Below, piece by piece: positions 1 through 8,246 of a DNA stretch of 64,000 nt (its first letter is position 1; each line of letters opens with the position of its first letter). This DNA comes from Alkalibacillus aidingensis (GTDB lineage Bacteria > Bacillota > Bacilli > Bacillales > Alkalibacillaceae): the NCBI RefSeq assembly GCF_014595945.1, contig NZ_JABXWU010000005.1:62001-126000 (forward strand). The letters are read 5' to 3'. The position numbers and the translations under genes are program-made. The notes under the pieces are model-generated. The model was not told where the DNA came from, did no database searches, and saw only the letters and a list, made by a program, of their open reading frames with translations.

Positions 1-2
1 TA

Positions 3-86
3 TTAAATGATCAGACTTCAATCGAACCAATATTAGAACGAATCAGCCAGTTCATTCAAACGTCAAGGCAGTACATCAAATCATAA
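3..86 (+). CDS. 3' end of an unidentified gene cut by the window edge
   Basis: An open frame runs in from the left edge and ends at TAA (84-86). It gives 27 residues, ending IQTSRQYIKS. It stops just before a strong hairpin at 91-127 and converges with the bactofilin gene. Too little is present to name a family. Confidence 0.45.
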   Translation, partial: LNDQTSIEPILERISQFIQTSRQYIKS

Positions 87-90
87 AAAA

Positions 91-127
91 CAACCGTCTA
101 AACCCCTTAAATGGAGTTAGACGGTTT
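91..127. terminator. Bidirectional terminator between convergent genes
   Basis: The 10-bp inverted repeat AACCGTCTAA / TTAGACGGTT closes a 15-nt loop. It has an A-rich tract on the left and T-rich sequence on the right, so it can end transcription from both sides. Confidence 0.7.
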
Positions 128-131
128 CATT

Positions 132-533
132 TTAAGATGCAGGCTTCTCGCTTTGTTCTTGAACCTTGCCTTTACTCTTCTTTTGCTCATCTGTAATCAT
201 TTGACTATTACCTGTAAAAGTCCCACCTTCATCAATGACGAAGATCCTCATACTGATATCGCCATTAATAACTCCAGTTGATTCAATCTTTAACGAACCT
301 GAGGCATGCACATCCCCGTTGATGGTACCAGCAACTGTTAAATCTCGGCCATGCACTTCGGCTTCAATTTTCCCATCAGAGCCAACCACAACATCACCCT
401 TACAAGTGACACTTCCTGTTACTACACCATCAATACGTACACTAGCATCTGAATTTAAATTACCTTCAAATGTTGTTGCTCCACCAATAACCGTATCTAC
501 ATTACTAATTTGTTTCTCTTGCTTCGAAAACAT
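132..533 (-). CDS. Bactofilin (polymer-forming cytoskeletal protein)
   Basis: A 133-residue protein of the bactofilin family (DUF583). After a short N-terminal tail it consists of short repeating beta strands rich in G, V and I (for example DGVVTGSVTCKGDVVVG and ASGSLKIESTGVINGD), the signature of a right-handed beta-helix. It ends in a charged Lys/Glu/Gln-rich tail. Bactofilins polymerise without nucleotide and scaffold cell-wall enzymes at the membrane. The start ATG follows AAAGGGTGG. It lies 14 bp downstream of a membrane-anchored M23 peptidase; bactofilin next to M23 peptidase is a recurrent pair in bacteria, so a shared role in local wall remodelling is a reasonable inference. Confidence 0.88.
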   Translation of the reverse strand: MFSKQEKQISNVDTVIGGATTFEGNLNSDASVRIDGVVTGSVTCKGDVVVGSDGKIEAEVHGRDLTVAGTINGDVHASGSLKIESTGVINGDISMRIFVIDEGGTFTGNSQMITDEQKKSKGKVQEQSEKPAS

Positions 534-547
534 TTAATAACCACCCT

Positions 548-1498
548 TTATTCATTTAAAACTCGCTGTAAAAATGTCATATATGGATATGGATCGACTT
601 CTTGATCTTCATGAAAAATTTCATAATGTAAATGCACACCTGTACTTCTACCAGTTGAACCCATCAGTCCAATCACATCACCCTGTTTAACTATATCGCC
701 TTCTTCTACCATTAATTGACCTAAGTGTGCAAAGCGAGTCTCATAAGCATTAGGATGATTAATGATCACAGAAAGGCCATAACCCCCATCACGATCTGCA
801 AACGTAACTACACCATCACCTGTAGCGTAAATATCTGTTCCCCATTCTGAGGCTAAATCAATCCCATTATGGTAAGCAGTTTGATTCGTAAAAGGATCAG
901 TCCTTATGCCAAATTCAGAGGTAACTCGTTCTGTATCAGCAGGCCAATAGACCGGAACTGTCTCTAAATCACGTTTTACGTCTTCTAGCTCGTCTAGAAC
1001 GAACTTATAACGATTAATTAAGTCCGGCACTTCTTCTTTTAGATTGGATAAGTCAATACTTACCTCTTCTTCAAGGTTGTCCAACTCTTTTGGATGCTTA
1101 CTTGACTCATGATAAATTTCAATCCCACCTTGAGGGCCATCATCACTAACTGTACCAATCTCTTTAGGTTCTAAAGCGGAAACCATTTCAATTAACTGTT
1201 CTTCTAATGTCTTTAGTTCATTTAAATGATTCTCCACTTCTATTCGATCCTGTTCATATGTAGCTATTTGATTTTCTTGTTCTTCAAGTGACTGGTTGGC
1301 TTCTACTAATGAGGTTTCGAGTTCAGCTTGCTCTTGCGTCAAATCTTTAGTAATCGTAATAAATAAGACTAAACTGATAGACATAATCAAAAAGATAATC
1401 ACTGAACAATATAGGAGGAACTTTGGTAAGGTAATTTGCTTAACTTGTTGGTTAGCATCTGACATGACAAGGACTTGCCACTTACTAAATAATTTCAT
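548..1498 (-). CDS. Membrane-anchored M23 (LytM-type) peptidase with coiled coil
   Basis: About 316 residues from the ATG at 1498. A TTG start at 1558 would add 20 residues but has no visible ribosome site. A single transmembrane segment near the N-terminus (FLLYCSVIIFLIMSISLVLF) is followed by a roughly 60-residue coiled coil rich in E/Q/L, then a C-terminal LytM domain. The metal-binding motifs HNGIDLASEWG and HLHYEIF are both present, so the peptidase is probably active on peptidoglycan cross-bridges outside the membrane. Topology is cytoplasmic N-terminus and external catalytic domain. It sits just upstream of the bactofilin gene, probably as an operon. Confidence 0.88.
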   Translation of the reverse strand: MKLFSKWQVLVMSDANQQVKQITLPKFLLYCSVIIFLIMSISLVLFITITKDLTQEQAELETSLVEANQSLEEQENQIATYEQDRIEVENHLNELKTLEEQLIEMVSALEPKEIGTVSDDGPQGGIEIYHESSKHPKELDNLEEEVSIDLSNLKEEVPDLINRYKFVLDELEDVKRDLETVPVYWPADTERVTSEFGIRTDPFTNQTAYHNGIDLASEWGTDIYATGDGVVTFADRDGGYGLSVIINHPNAYETRFAHLGQLMVEEGDIVKQGDVIGLMGSTGRSTGVHLHYEIFHEDQEVDPYPYMTFLQRVLNE

Positions 1499-1566
1499 TA
1501 CAGGACCCAACCCTTTGACATGAAATTTATTTTTCCAATTTTTGAATTTTCTATACAAATTGATAT

Positions 1567-1593
1567 AAAAAAAAGGCTACAAAGGATGTAACC
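1567..1593 (-). terminator. Terminator downstream of tRNA-Ser
   Basis: On the minus strand GGTTACA and TGTAGCC pair around a 5-nt loop (1575-1593) and are followed by eight Ts. It ends the tRNA-Ser transcript before the M23 gene. Confidence 0.65.
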
Positions 1594-1620
1594 GTCATTT
1601 TAATTTTACAAATATAATTA

Positions 1621-1713
1621 TGGCGGAGGAGGAGGGATTCGAACCCCCGCGGGCCGTGAAGCCCCTGGCGGTTTTCAAGACCGCTCCCTTCAGCCGGACT
1701 TGGGTACTCCTCC
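1621..1713 (-). tRNA. tRNA-Ser (anticodon UGA)
   Basis: A 93-nt class II tRNA with a long variable arm. The acceptor stem GGAGGAG/CTCCTCC, a T-loop TTCGAAT, anticodon TGA in CTTGAAA, and an encoded CCA are all visible on the minus strand. It lies next to serS, as in B. subtilis. Confidence 0.97.
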
Positions 1714-1916
1714 GTAAGCTGACGAAATTAAATATATCACATGTTTCGACATGATGCAATATTTAATTTTAAATTTTAATCTTTTTCTTCTAACAGGCGC
1801 TAAATAGTTCTACATCAATCGACCAACGCTAGCTAGTATAACACACCTTTAAATATTTTATAAAGGGGTTTTTAACATTTTTTCTTGATAATAATTAAAA
1901 CAAATGAGCGTCCTTT

Positions 1917-1962
1917 TTTTTAGGTCGAGGTGGCTCAAGTCGTGCCTCCAACAAGAGAGCTT
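1917..1962. repeat. Decayed copy of the dispersed palindromic element
   Basis: The stretch AGGTCGAGGTGGCTCAAG followed by TCGTGCCTCCA resembles the right half of the element at 14933-15037 (AGGTCGAGGAGGCTTCAG, then CCGTGTCCACGG). The left half is missing. The rest of the 1714-2035 spacer is AT-rich with nothing else recognised. Confidence 0.5.
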
Positions 1963-2035
1963 TAAGTCAATCGCTATATTTTTTAGATGAAGAAAAAATC
2001 AAACCTAAGTTGTTACTCAACAAATATTTAGAACC

Positions 2036-2081
2036 TAAAAAAACCTGTATCTGTGACGGCGTAGTCAACTCTGATACAGGC
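2036..2081 (-). terminator. serS terminator
   Basis: On the minus strand CCTGTATC and GATACAGG pair and are followed by seven Ts, about 35 bp after the serS stop codon. Confidence 0.75.
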
Positions 2082-2115
2082 TTTCGTTCGGCTCAGTGAG
2101 ATTAAATGCTAGGAA

Positions 2116-3393
2116 TTAGCGTGAAATCTTTTCAACATTCCCCATATATGGTCGTAATACTTCAGGAATTATGATTGAGCCATCTTCTTGTTGGTAATTT
2201 TCCAAAATAGCTGCCACTGTACGTCCTACTGCTAACCCTGAACCATTTAAAGTATGAACATATTCCGGTTTGGCATTTGTCTCAGGACGATAACGTAATC
2301 CAGCACGTCTCGCTTGAAAATCTTCGAAGTTTGAACATGAAGAGATCTCACGGTAATCATCATAGCTCGGGATCCATACTTCGATGTCATACTTCTTAGC
2401 AGCTGTAAAACCAAGGTCAGCTGTACACATATTCATTACTCGATAAGGTAGTTTTAATAATTGAAGTACTTTTTCTGCATGTCCAGTTAACTGTTCCAAT
2501 GTTTCATAAGAATCTTCAGGTTTTACAAGTTGGACCAGTTCTACTTTATTAAATTGATGCTGTCTAATTAATCCACGTGTGTCACGACCCGCAGAGCCCG
2601 CTTCACTACGGAAGTTCGTGCTGAATGCTGCGTATTTCTTTGGTAGATCTTCAGCCGTTAAAATTTCATCACGGTGATAGTTTGTTACAGGAACCTCGGC
2701 AGTTGGAATTAAGAAATAATCCCAATCCTCTAGTTTGAAGACGTCTTCTTCAAATTTAGGTAACTGACCAGTTCCTGTTAAGCTATCACGATTAACGATT
2801 TGAGGTGGTAACATCTCTTCATAACCGTGCCCATCAGCATGTAAGTCCATCATGAAGTTGATTAAGGCACGTTCTAAACGAGCTCCTAAGCCTTTATAAA
2901 AAGTAAAACGGCTACCTGTTACTTTTGATGCACGCTCAAAATCTAATAAATCTAATTCTGTAGCGAGATCCCAATGCGCTTTGGTATCAAAATTAAAAGA
3001 AGGTACCTCCCCCCACTGACGAACCTCCTCGTTGTCATCTTCTGTTTCACCAATAGGGACAGAGTCATGAGGAATATTAGGAATAGAAAGTAATAAATCA
3101 TTGAGTTTTTCTTCTACTTCTTTTAAATTCTCATCGATTTCTTTGACACGATCACCTACTTCACGCATTTCTTTAATTAGATGATCCGCATCTTTCTTTT
3201 CCTTTTTTAGGACAGAAATTTCTTTAGAGACTTCATTACGACGAGCCTTTAGCTCTTCTGATTCTTGAATATACTCTCTTCTTTTTTCATCCCATTCAAC
3301 AAAGCGATCAAGTTCTCTTAGATCTTCACCACGACTTTGCATTTTTTCTTTAACTTCAGTAAAGTTTTGACGTAAGTACTTCAAGTCAAGCAT
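2116..3393 (-). CDS. serS: Seryl-tRNA synthetase
   Basis: SerS charges tRNA-Ser with serine using ATP in the cytoplasm. The product is 425 residues, the same length as the B. subtilis enzyme. The start [11 protein letters not shown] (ATG at 3393) is preceded by AGGAGG; an upstream in-frame start at 3411 overlaps that ribosome site and is less likely. The N-terminal third is the tRNA-binding antiparallel coiled coil (E/K-rich, residues about 25-105). Class II motifs follow, including [21 protein letters not shown] (motif 2) and the C-terminal [19 protein letters not shown] (motif 3). A T-box leader lies upstream, so expression should rise when tRNA-Ser is uncharged. Confidence 0.98.
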   Translation of the reverse strand: MLDLKYLRQNFTEVKEKMQSRGEDLRELDRFVEWDEKRREYIQESEELKARRNEVSKEISVLKKEKKDADHLIKEMREVGDRVKEIDENLKEVEEKLNDLLLSIPNIPHDSVPIGETEDDNEEVRQWGEVPSFNFDTKAHWDLATELDLLDFERASKVTGSRFTFYKGLGARLERALINFMMDLHADGHGYEEMLPPQIVNRDSLTGTGQLPKFEEDVFKLEDWDYFLIPTAEVPVTNYHRDEILTAEDLPKKYAAFSTNFRSEAGSAGRDTRGLIRQHQFNKVELVQLVKPEDSYETLEQLTGHAEKVLQLLKLPYRVMNMCTADLGFTAAKKYDIEVWIPSYDDYREISSCSNFEDFQARRAGLRYRPETNAKPEYVHTLNGSGLAVGRTVAAILENYQQEDGSIIIPEVLRPYMGNVEKISR

Positions 3394-3462
3394 GTTCATT
3401 CCTCCTATCATTACTATAGAGTAGACACTGTTCAGTTCAATGAGATTAAACAGGTCTATAAT

Positions 3463-3690
3463 AAAAAAATCCCGTCCCTTACTTCATAAGGGACGAGATG
3501 ATTCTCCCGCGTTACCACCCTTGTTGAAGAGAATATTCTAAATCCCCTTCCAACTCGGCAAGCTGTAACGGCGCTTCATCCGGATTAACTTACTCGTGTT
3601 TCGGTTAACCTGCTCCAGGATGGATTCACAGATTGTTTTTACTGGTTCGCAGCTACCACCAGCTCTCTGGAAAAAACAACAACTGTTACT
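3463..3690 (-). promoter_or_regulatory. T-box riboswitch leader of serS
   Basis: Read on the minus strand the leader has AGAGAGC at its 5' part (3661-3667) and the T-box core GGGTGGTAACGCGGGAG (about 3504-3520). It ends in a terminator stem, GTCCCTTA/TAAGGGAC plus T-run (3463-3500). The T-box bulge pairs with the NCCA end of uncharged tRNA to favour antitermination. A serine specifier codon is expected near 3625-3635 but I could not settle which triplet it is. Confidence 0.93.
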
Positions 3691-3753
3691 AATTCCCTTC
3701 TACGCATTTACTTAATAACATCATGTCATAATTATATTAATAATATACCTGTT

Positions 3754-4356
3754 TTATTTAGCAGAAGCAAGTCTCTGACTCTTTGATTCATCCACCATCT
3801 TAACAAAGTAATCAACTAAACGATGGTCATCTGTTAATTCCGGATGAAAGGCTGTCGCTAAATAATGTTCTTGTCTAGCAGCGACAATTTTACCTTGATA
3901 AGTTGCTAGTACTTCTGTGTCCTCTTTAACTTCTAAAATATATGGGGCACGAATAAAAACAGCGTCAAAGTCATTCGCAACCTCTTTAATTTCAATAGTC
4001 GCTTCAAAACTCTCTTTCTGTCTACCAAAAGCGTTTCTTGCAACTACCATATCCATCAGTTTTAGGTGTGCATCGTTCTGACCTTCGATTTCCTTAGCTA
4101 ATAAGATTAAACCAGCACATGTGCCGAAAATAGGCTTACCTGATTGTCCAAATGAAATGAGGGCATCAAGGAAATCGTAGCGATCAATTAACCGACGCAT
4201 CGTTGTACTTTCGCCACCTGGTAAAATAAGTCCATCAACTTCTTCAAGTTGTTCTTTCTTCTTAACCACTATAGCCTGTTTGCCACAAGCTTCAATCGAT
4301 TTAACATGTTCTCTAATAGCACCTTGTAAACCTAAAACACCTATTGTCGTCGTCAT
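3754..4356 (-). CDS. pdxT: Glutaminase subunit of PLP synthase
   Basis: PdxT hydrolyses glutamine and passes ammonia to PdxS for pyridoxal 5'-phosphate synthesis. The 200-residue product has the class I amidotransferase triad: Cys80 in [13 protein letters not shown] and His171/Glu173 in AFHPEL. It also has the [10 protein letters not shown] motif near residue 47. It starts 12 bp after pdxS on the same strand, with AAAGGAG upstream, so the two subunits are made from one operon. Length is normal for the family. Confidence 0.97.
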   Translation of the reverse strand: MTTTIGVLGLQGAIREHVKSIEACGKQAIVVKKKEQLEEVDGLILPGGESTTMRRLIDRYDFLDALISFGQSGKPIFGTCAGLILLAKEIEGQNDAHLKLMDMVVARNAFGRQKESFEATIEIKEVANDFDAVFIRAPYILEVKEDTEVLATYQGKIVAARQEHYLATAFHPELTDDHRLVDYFVKMVDESKSQRLASAK

Positions 4357-4368
4357 GATGACACTCCT

Positions 4369-5253
4369 TTACTCACTACGGTCTTGCATGCGATCATGAT
4401 CTTCTAAAGTAGACATTTCAATTCCGGTCATAGCTGTACCTAGGTCTTTAGAAAGCTTAGCAATTAACTCGTAGTCTTGGTAATGTGTCGTCGCTTCCAC
4501 AATGGAACGAGCGAACTTCTCAGGATTATCTGATTTAAAGATTCCAGATCCAACAAATACACCATCTGCACCTAATTCCATCATTAATGCAGCATCAGAT
4601 GGAGTGGCAATACCACCTGCAGCAAAATTAACTACTGGAAGACGTCCTTCTTCTTGTACTTGTAACAACAGTTCATAAGGTGAGCCGGTTTCTTTCGCAT
4701 ACACCATTAACTCATCTTTAGCCATATTTTGAATTTGGCGAATTTGACTTTGAACTTCACGCATATGACGAACTGCCTCAACGATATTCCCTGTTCCTGG
4801 TTCACCTTTTGTACGTAGCATAGATGCACCTTCACCAATACGACGTAATGCTTCACCTAAGTTACGGCAGCCACAAACAAAAGGAACCGTAAAGTCATTT
4901 TTATCGATATGATAAAGATCATCTGCTGGTGTTAATACTTCACTCTCATCAATATAGTCAGCGCCCATTGCTTCAAGTACGCGCGCTTCTACAATATGAC
5001 CAATTCTAGCCTTAGCCATAACTGGAATACTTACTGCGTTTAAAACTTCCTCTGTAATCGTTGGATCGGCCATTCTAGCTACACCACCTGCTGCACGAAT
5101 ATCAGATGGTACACGTTCTAAAGCCATAACAGCTACTGCTCCGGCAGCTTCAGCTATTTTTGCTTGTTCTGCATTAACGACATCCATAATAACGCCGCCT
5201 TTTTGCATTTCTGCCATTCCACGCTTCACTCGATTTGTACCGACATTTGTCAT
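4369..5253 (-). CDS. pdxS: PLP synthase subunit PdxS
   Basis: PdxS joins ribose 5-phosphate, glyceraldehyde 3-phosphate and ammonia into pyridoxal 5'-phosphate. The 294-residue (beta/alpha)8 barrel carries Asp24 (VIMDVV) and the substrate-binding Lys81 (MAKARIGH), followed by the conserved [12 protein letters not shown] and [12 protein letters not shown] loops. The gene is immediately upstream of pdxT and downstream of dacA, the same order as B. subtilis dacA-yaaD-yaaE. It forms a dodecamer with PdxT in other species. Confidence 0.98.
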   Translation of the reverse strand: MTNVGTNRVKRGMAEMQKGGVIMDVVNAEQAKIAEAAGAVAVMALERVPSDIRAAGGVARMADPTITEEVLNAVSIPVMAKARIGHIVEARVLEAMGADYIDESEVLTPADDLYHIDKNDFTVPFVCGCRNLGEALRRIGEGASMLRTKGEPGTGNIVEAVRHMREVQSQIRQIQNMAKDELMVYAKETGSPYELLLQVQEEGRLPVVNFAAGGIATPSDAALMMELGADGVFVGSGIFKSDNPEKFARSIVEATTHYQDYELIAKLSKDLGTAMTGIEMSTLEDHDRMQDRSE

Positions 5254-5296
5254 AATAAACTCCCCCTCAATTGCTCGTTATAAAATAAAACGTAAA

Positions 5297-6622
5297 CTAT
5301 GAAAATATACCTTTAATACTACTAAATAGGCCAACAAAAAAGTCGCCAATAGCCTGAAGGATTAACATAAACCAGTTTGATTTTTCGACTTCATCAGTTG
5401 TATAAACAGGAACTGTAATCGTCTCTTGATTTTCAGTAATATTACCGTAATCAATCTCTCCATCATATGTTAACACTAATTGACCAACTTCTAAACCTTC
5501 TTCTACGGGTGCCTCTAATGCACCATCTTCATTAAGTAAGGATTCATCTATGTCATAATGAACAGAGTACAGATCCTCCTCACCCTGTCTGATCACTTTT
5601 TCAATAGCTGATCCTGAAGCTATTTCTACTTCACTTTCTTTACCTTTTGCAACAGGTAAAGTGGATTCACCTTCAATTTGAAAGCCTTCCTCAAATAACA
5701 CCTGACTAGTGAAATTTTCAAAACCATAGTCCAATAATTTCTCAGTTTCTTCAAAACGGGTTTCACGACTATCTGTTCTCATCACCACAGAGATTAAACG
5801 AGTATCATTTCTTTCAGCCGTACCAGTAAATGTATAACCAGCTAACTCAGTGTAACCTGTCTTTAAGCCATCCAATCCTTCATATGCATAATCTTCAATA
5901 TGTCCTGGCATACCTGGAAGCATCCAGTTAAAGTTTAACATCTCATGTCCTTCAAATTCTTTGGTTGGCGTACCCGATACTTCTAGTGCATCAGGGAAAT
6001 CATTAACTAAATGATAAGCTAAAATGGCCATCGATCTAGCTGAGAGTAAGTTATCAGCATCTGGGTCCGTTCCTTCAGGGTAGTTATCGCCTAAATGCGA
6101 ATTTGATAACCCTGTTGAATTAACAAATTGAGCTTCAGGGAGCTCCATTTCTTCGGCTTTCTCGTTCATCATTTGAACAAATTCACCTTCACTGCCAGCA
6201 ACTAATTCAGCTAAAGCAATCGATGTTGCATTATCTGAATAAATAGCCATAGCATCATATAATTCCTTAACTGTATATTCATTATCTAATCGTAGACCAA
6301 CACCTGAAAAGTTTGGATCTGCTGAAATTGAATAAGCATACTCACTTATTTCAGTCTTTGTATCCCAACTAATCTCACCTTGTTCAATTGCTTCTAATAC
6401 GAGATACTCTGTCATCACCTTTGTCATACTAGCTGGTGGTAAAGCAATATCTGCTTCTCTTGAATACAAGATATCCCCTGTATCAGCATTTATTAAAATG
6501 GCTGACTCTGCCTCTACATCTATTTCTGCTTGGATCGTTGTTGGGCCGACTAATAAAGACGCCAACAAGAAAAATGCAATTGTCGTTATCATCATGATGT
6601 TTTTAATTCTTGTTCGTTTCAT
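5297..6622 (-). CDS. dacA: D-alanyl-D-alanine carboxypeptidase (PBP5-type)
   Basis: It trims the terminal D-Ala from peptidoglycan pentapeptides at the outer face of the membrane. The 441-residue product has a signal peptide (about residues 1-32) and three active-site motifs: S65-MTK68 (SxxK), S129-D-N131 (SxN) and K254-T-G256 (KTG). A beta-rich domain and a C-terminal amphipathic tail (about 420-441) suit peripheral membrane anchoring. The start ATG follows GGGGGAAAAGAG. It is the main vegetative PBP5 homologue by position and length. Confidence 0.96.
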   Translation of the reverse strand: MKRTRIKNIMMITTIAFFLLASLLVGPTTIQAEIDVEAESAILINADTGDILYSREADIALPPASMTKVMTEYLVLEAIEQGEISWDTKTEISEYAYSISADPNFSGVGLRLDNEYTVKELYDAMAIYSDNATSIALAELVAGSEGEFVQMMNEKAEEMELPEAQFVNSTGLSNSHLGDNYPEGTDPDADNLLSARSMAILAYHLVNDFPDALEVSGTPTKEFEGHEMLNFNWMLPGMPGHIEDYAYEGLDGLKTGYTELAGYTFTGTAERNDTRLISVVMRTDSRETRFEETEKLLDYGFENFTSQVLFEEGFQIEGESTLPVAKGKESEVEIASGSAIEKVIRQGEEDLYSVHYDIDESLLNEDGALEAPVEEGLEVGQLVLTYDGEIDYGNITENQETITVPVYTTDEVEKSNWFMLILQAIGDFFVGLFSSIKGIFS

Positions 6623-6859
6623 CTCTTTTCCCCCATTTATTATTTTAAATCTATTGAATTAATAGTCTTCTATATGTGAAATAATTTGCCTTCTATATTA
6701 TACAACATTTTAAATGGCTCAACATCGGAAATTTTTTAAAAAATAAAAATGTGAAAATAGGCTTATCCAGGTAATTGATTCAATATAGCTGGTGAGTTAA
6801 GTAATCAAAGGCTAAAAGGCTTTAGAAGTTATATTTTTATTGCCATTGAAAAGAAGTTG

Positions 6860-7112
6860 ATTCCATAATAAAATGAACCATTCAACAATTAATGTTGGCG
6901 ATTCATCTATAATTGCACATATTCAGTAATTAATAATTTGTATTCATCAATTATGAAAGGTGATTCATGAATAAAATTACGTATTCATGAATAAATCAAG
7001 CTATTCTCCAATAAAAACCCACATTCAATAATAAAAGAGCCGATTCATCAATCATCACGCCACGGCACTACTAACAAAACAAAAGGTTATTTTCTGCACA
7101 TTCATCAATCAT
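6860..7112. repeat. Array of ATTCATNAAT cores every 20-21 bp (copy 1)
   Basis: Ten units begin with ATTC at 6860, 6880, 6901, 6921, 6942, 6963, 6983, 7003, 7023 and 7043, so the spacing is 20 or 21 bp throughout. An eleventh core is at 7100. The best cores (ATTCATGAAT) are perfect palindromes. The units match one by one those of a second array at 14610-14763. The rest of the dacA-HD spacer (6623-6859) is AT-rich with no gene seen. Confidence 0.85.
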
Positions 7113-7118
7113 ATGAAA

Positions 7119-7153
7119 TTAAGAGCAACACTTTATAAAAGTGTTGCTCTTAA
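7119..7153 (-). terminator. Terminator of the HD-GYP-like gene
   Basis: A perfect 15-bp inverted repeat, TAAGAGCAACACTTT / AAAGTGTTGCTCTTA, with a 3-nt loop. It abuts the stop codon of the gene at 7154 and is followed by AT-rich sequence on the minus strand. Confidence 0.75.
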
Positions 7154-8218
7154 TTATAAGACCTCTTCTATATACAAATCTGGATGATCATTAAGATTAA
7201 TAATATCTTTACTCTGATCCAAGCGAATAAAAGGTCTAGTTGGATATTTTTCATCGGTAAAAACAATGGTGCCAATTTCATTATTCGTCAACCTAACATG
7301 GTTACCATTACCAAAGTTAACAATTGCTTTGACTAGTTCATCAACAACCTTCATATCTAACTTTCCGATTTGTCCCTTTGTCATTTCTTCGATCACTTTA
7401 TAAGGAGATTCCTTACGCCGATAAATTCGTTCTGAGGTCATTGCATGAAATATATCACTAACAGCGATGATCCTGGCATACTGGTGAATCTTTCCTCGTT
7501 TAACACCGAGTGGATAGCCAGACCCATCTAAACGTTCATGATGTTGTAAAACGGCTAGTTTAACATCCTTACTTACAGCTAAATCATCAATCATACGGTA
7601 GGATTGAACAGGGTGTTTTTGGACGGTTTCATACTCTTCCTTTGTTAGCACCCCATCTTTCAAGTAAATATCATCTTTTTCTTTTAACATACCAATATCA
7701 CTTAAATAAGCAGCAAGAGCTACTTTAAAGCGTTGTTCTTCGGAATAACCCAACTTTTTCGCAAGATAGGCTGATATAACAGAATTTGAAACCATGTGAT
7801 GATAAAAGTATTGATGTTTATCATTATAATGGTATAGCTTGAGTAATAAGTCCCTTTTATTCTCACCTTGTTCTATTAAAGGGGCGATAGTGTTACGAAC
7901 TTTTTGAAGGTCAATAACGGAATGCTTAGTCCAATTATTAAACATCGCCTTTGTCTGCTTAACAGCATCGACATATATTTCATAAAAAGATTTTTTGGAT
8001 TCAGCATCTCCCGTACCCTCCGACTCATCTGCTTCAAATTGTTCTCCGCTTACTAGTTTATTGGCAACTATAACTTCCTTGACTTGAAACTTCTTAAGCA
8101 CTTGGAGGTGTATTGGCTCAACTACCGTATTTTTTGGGATGATTGGTAATTCAGTTTGTCCCATTACATCTTTGATAATTAAACAACCCGGCACGATTTG
8201 ATTAGGATGTACTTTCAT
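7154..8218 (-). CDS. HD-GYP-like protein with a substituted HD dyad
   Basis: A 354-residue cytoplasmic protein. Residues about 140-300 match the HD-GYP fold: HHMVSNSV, LSDIGM, KHPVQSYRM, HHERLDGSGYP (GYP at 234-236), ARIIAVSDIFHAMTSERIYRR. HD-GYP enzymes hydrolyse cyclic di-GMP. The usual HD dyad in LLHDIGK is replaced here by S173-D174 (LSDIGM), and the following Lys by Met, so one metal-binding His is missing and activity is uncertain. The other metal-site His residues are kept. It lies 28 bp downstream of gyrA, probably co-transcribed. Confidence 0.85.
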   Translation of the reverse strand: MKVHPNQIVPGCLIIKDVMGQTELPIIPKNTVVEPIHLQVLKKFQVKEVIVANKLVSGEQFEADESEGTGDAESKKSFYEIYVDAVKQTKAMFNNWTKHSVIDLQKVRNTIAPLIEQGENKRDLLLKLYHYNDKHQYFYHHMVSNSVISAYLAKKLGYSEEQRFKVALAAYLSDIGMLKEKDDIYLKDGVLTKEEYETVQKHPVQSYRMIDDLAVSKDVKLAVLQHHERLDGSGYPLGVKRGKIHQYARIIAVSDIFHAMTSERIYRRKESPYKVIEEMTKGQIGKLDMKVVDELVKAIVNFGNGNHVRLTNNEIGTIVFTDEKYPTRPFIRLDQSKDIINLNDHPDLYIEEVL

Positions 8219-8246
8219 AACCGATACACCTCTTTATAGTGATTAA

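Noticed and set aside
235-537. Plus-strand open frame of 100 codons
   Set aside because: Antisense to the bactofilin gene and made of low-complexity Ser/Thr-rich sequence.
6860-7112. Possible CRISPR array or short-peptide repeat
   Set aside because: The 20-21 bp alternation breaks any reading frame, and there are no spacers of CRISPR length.
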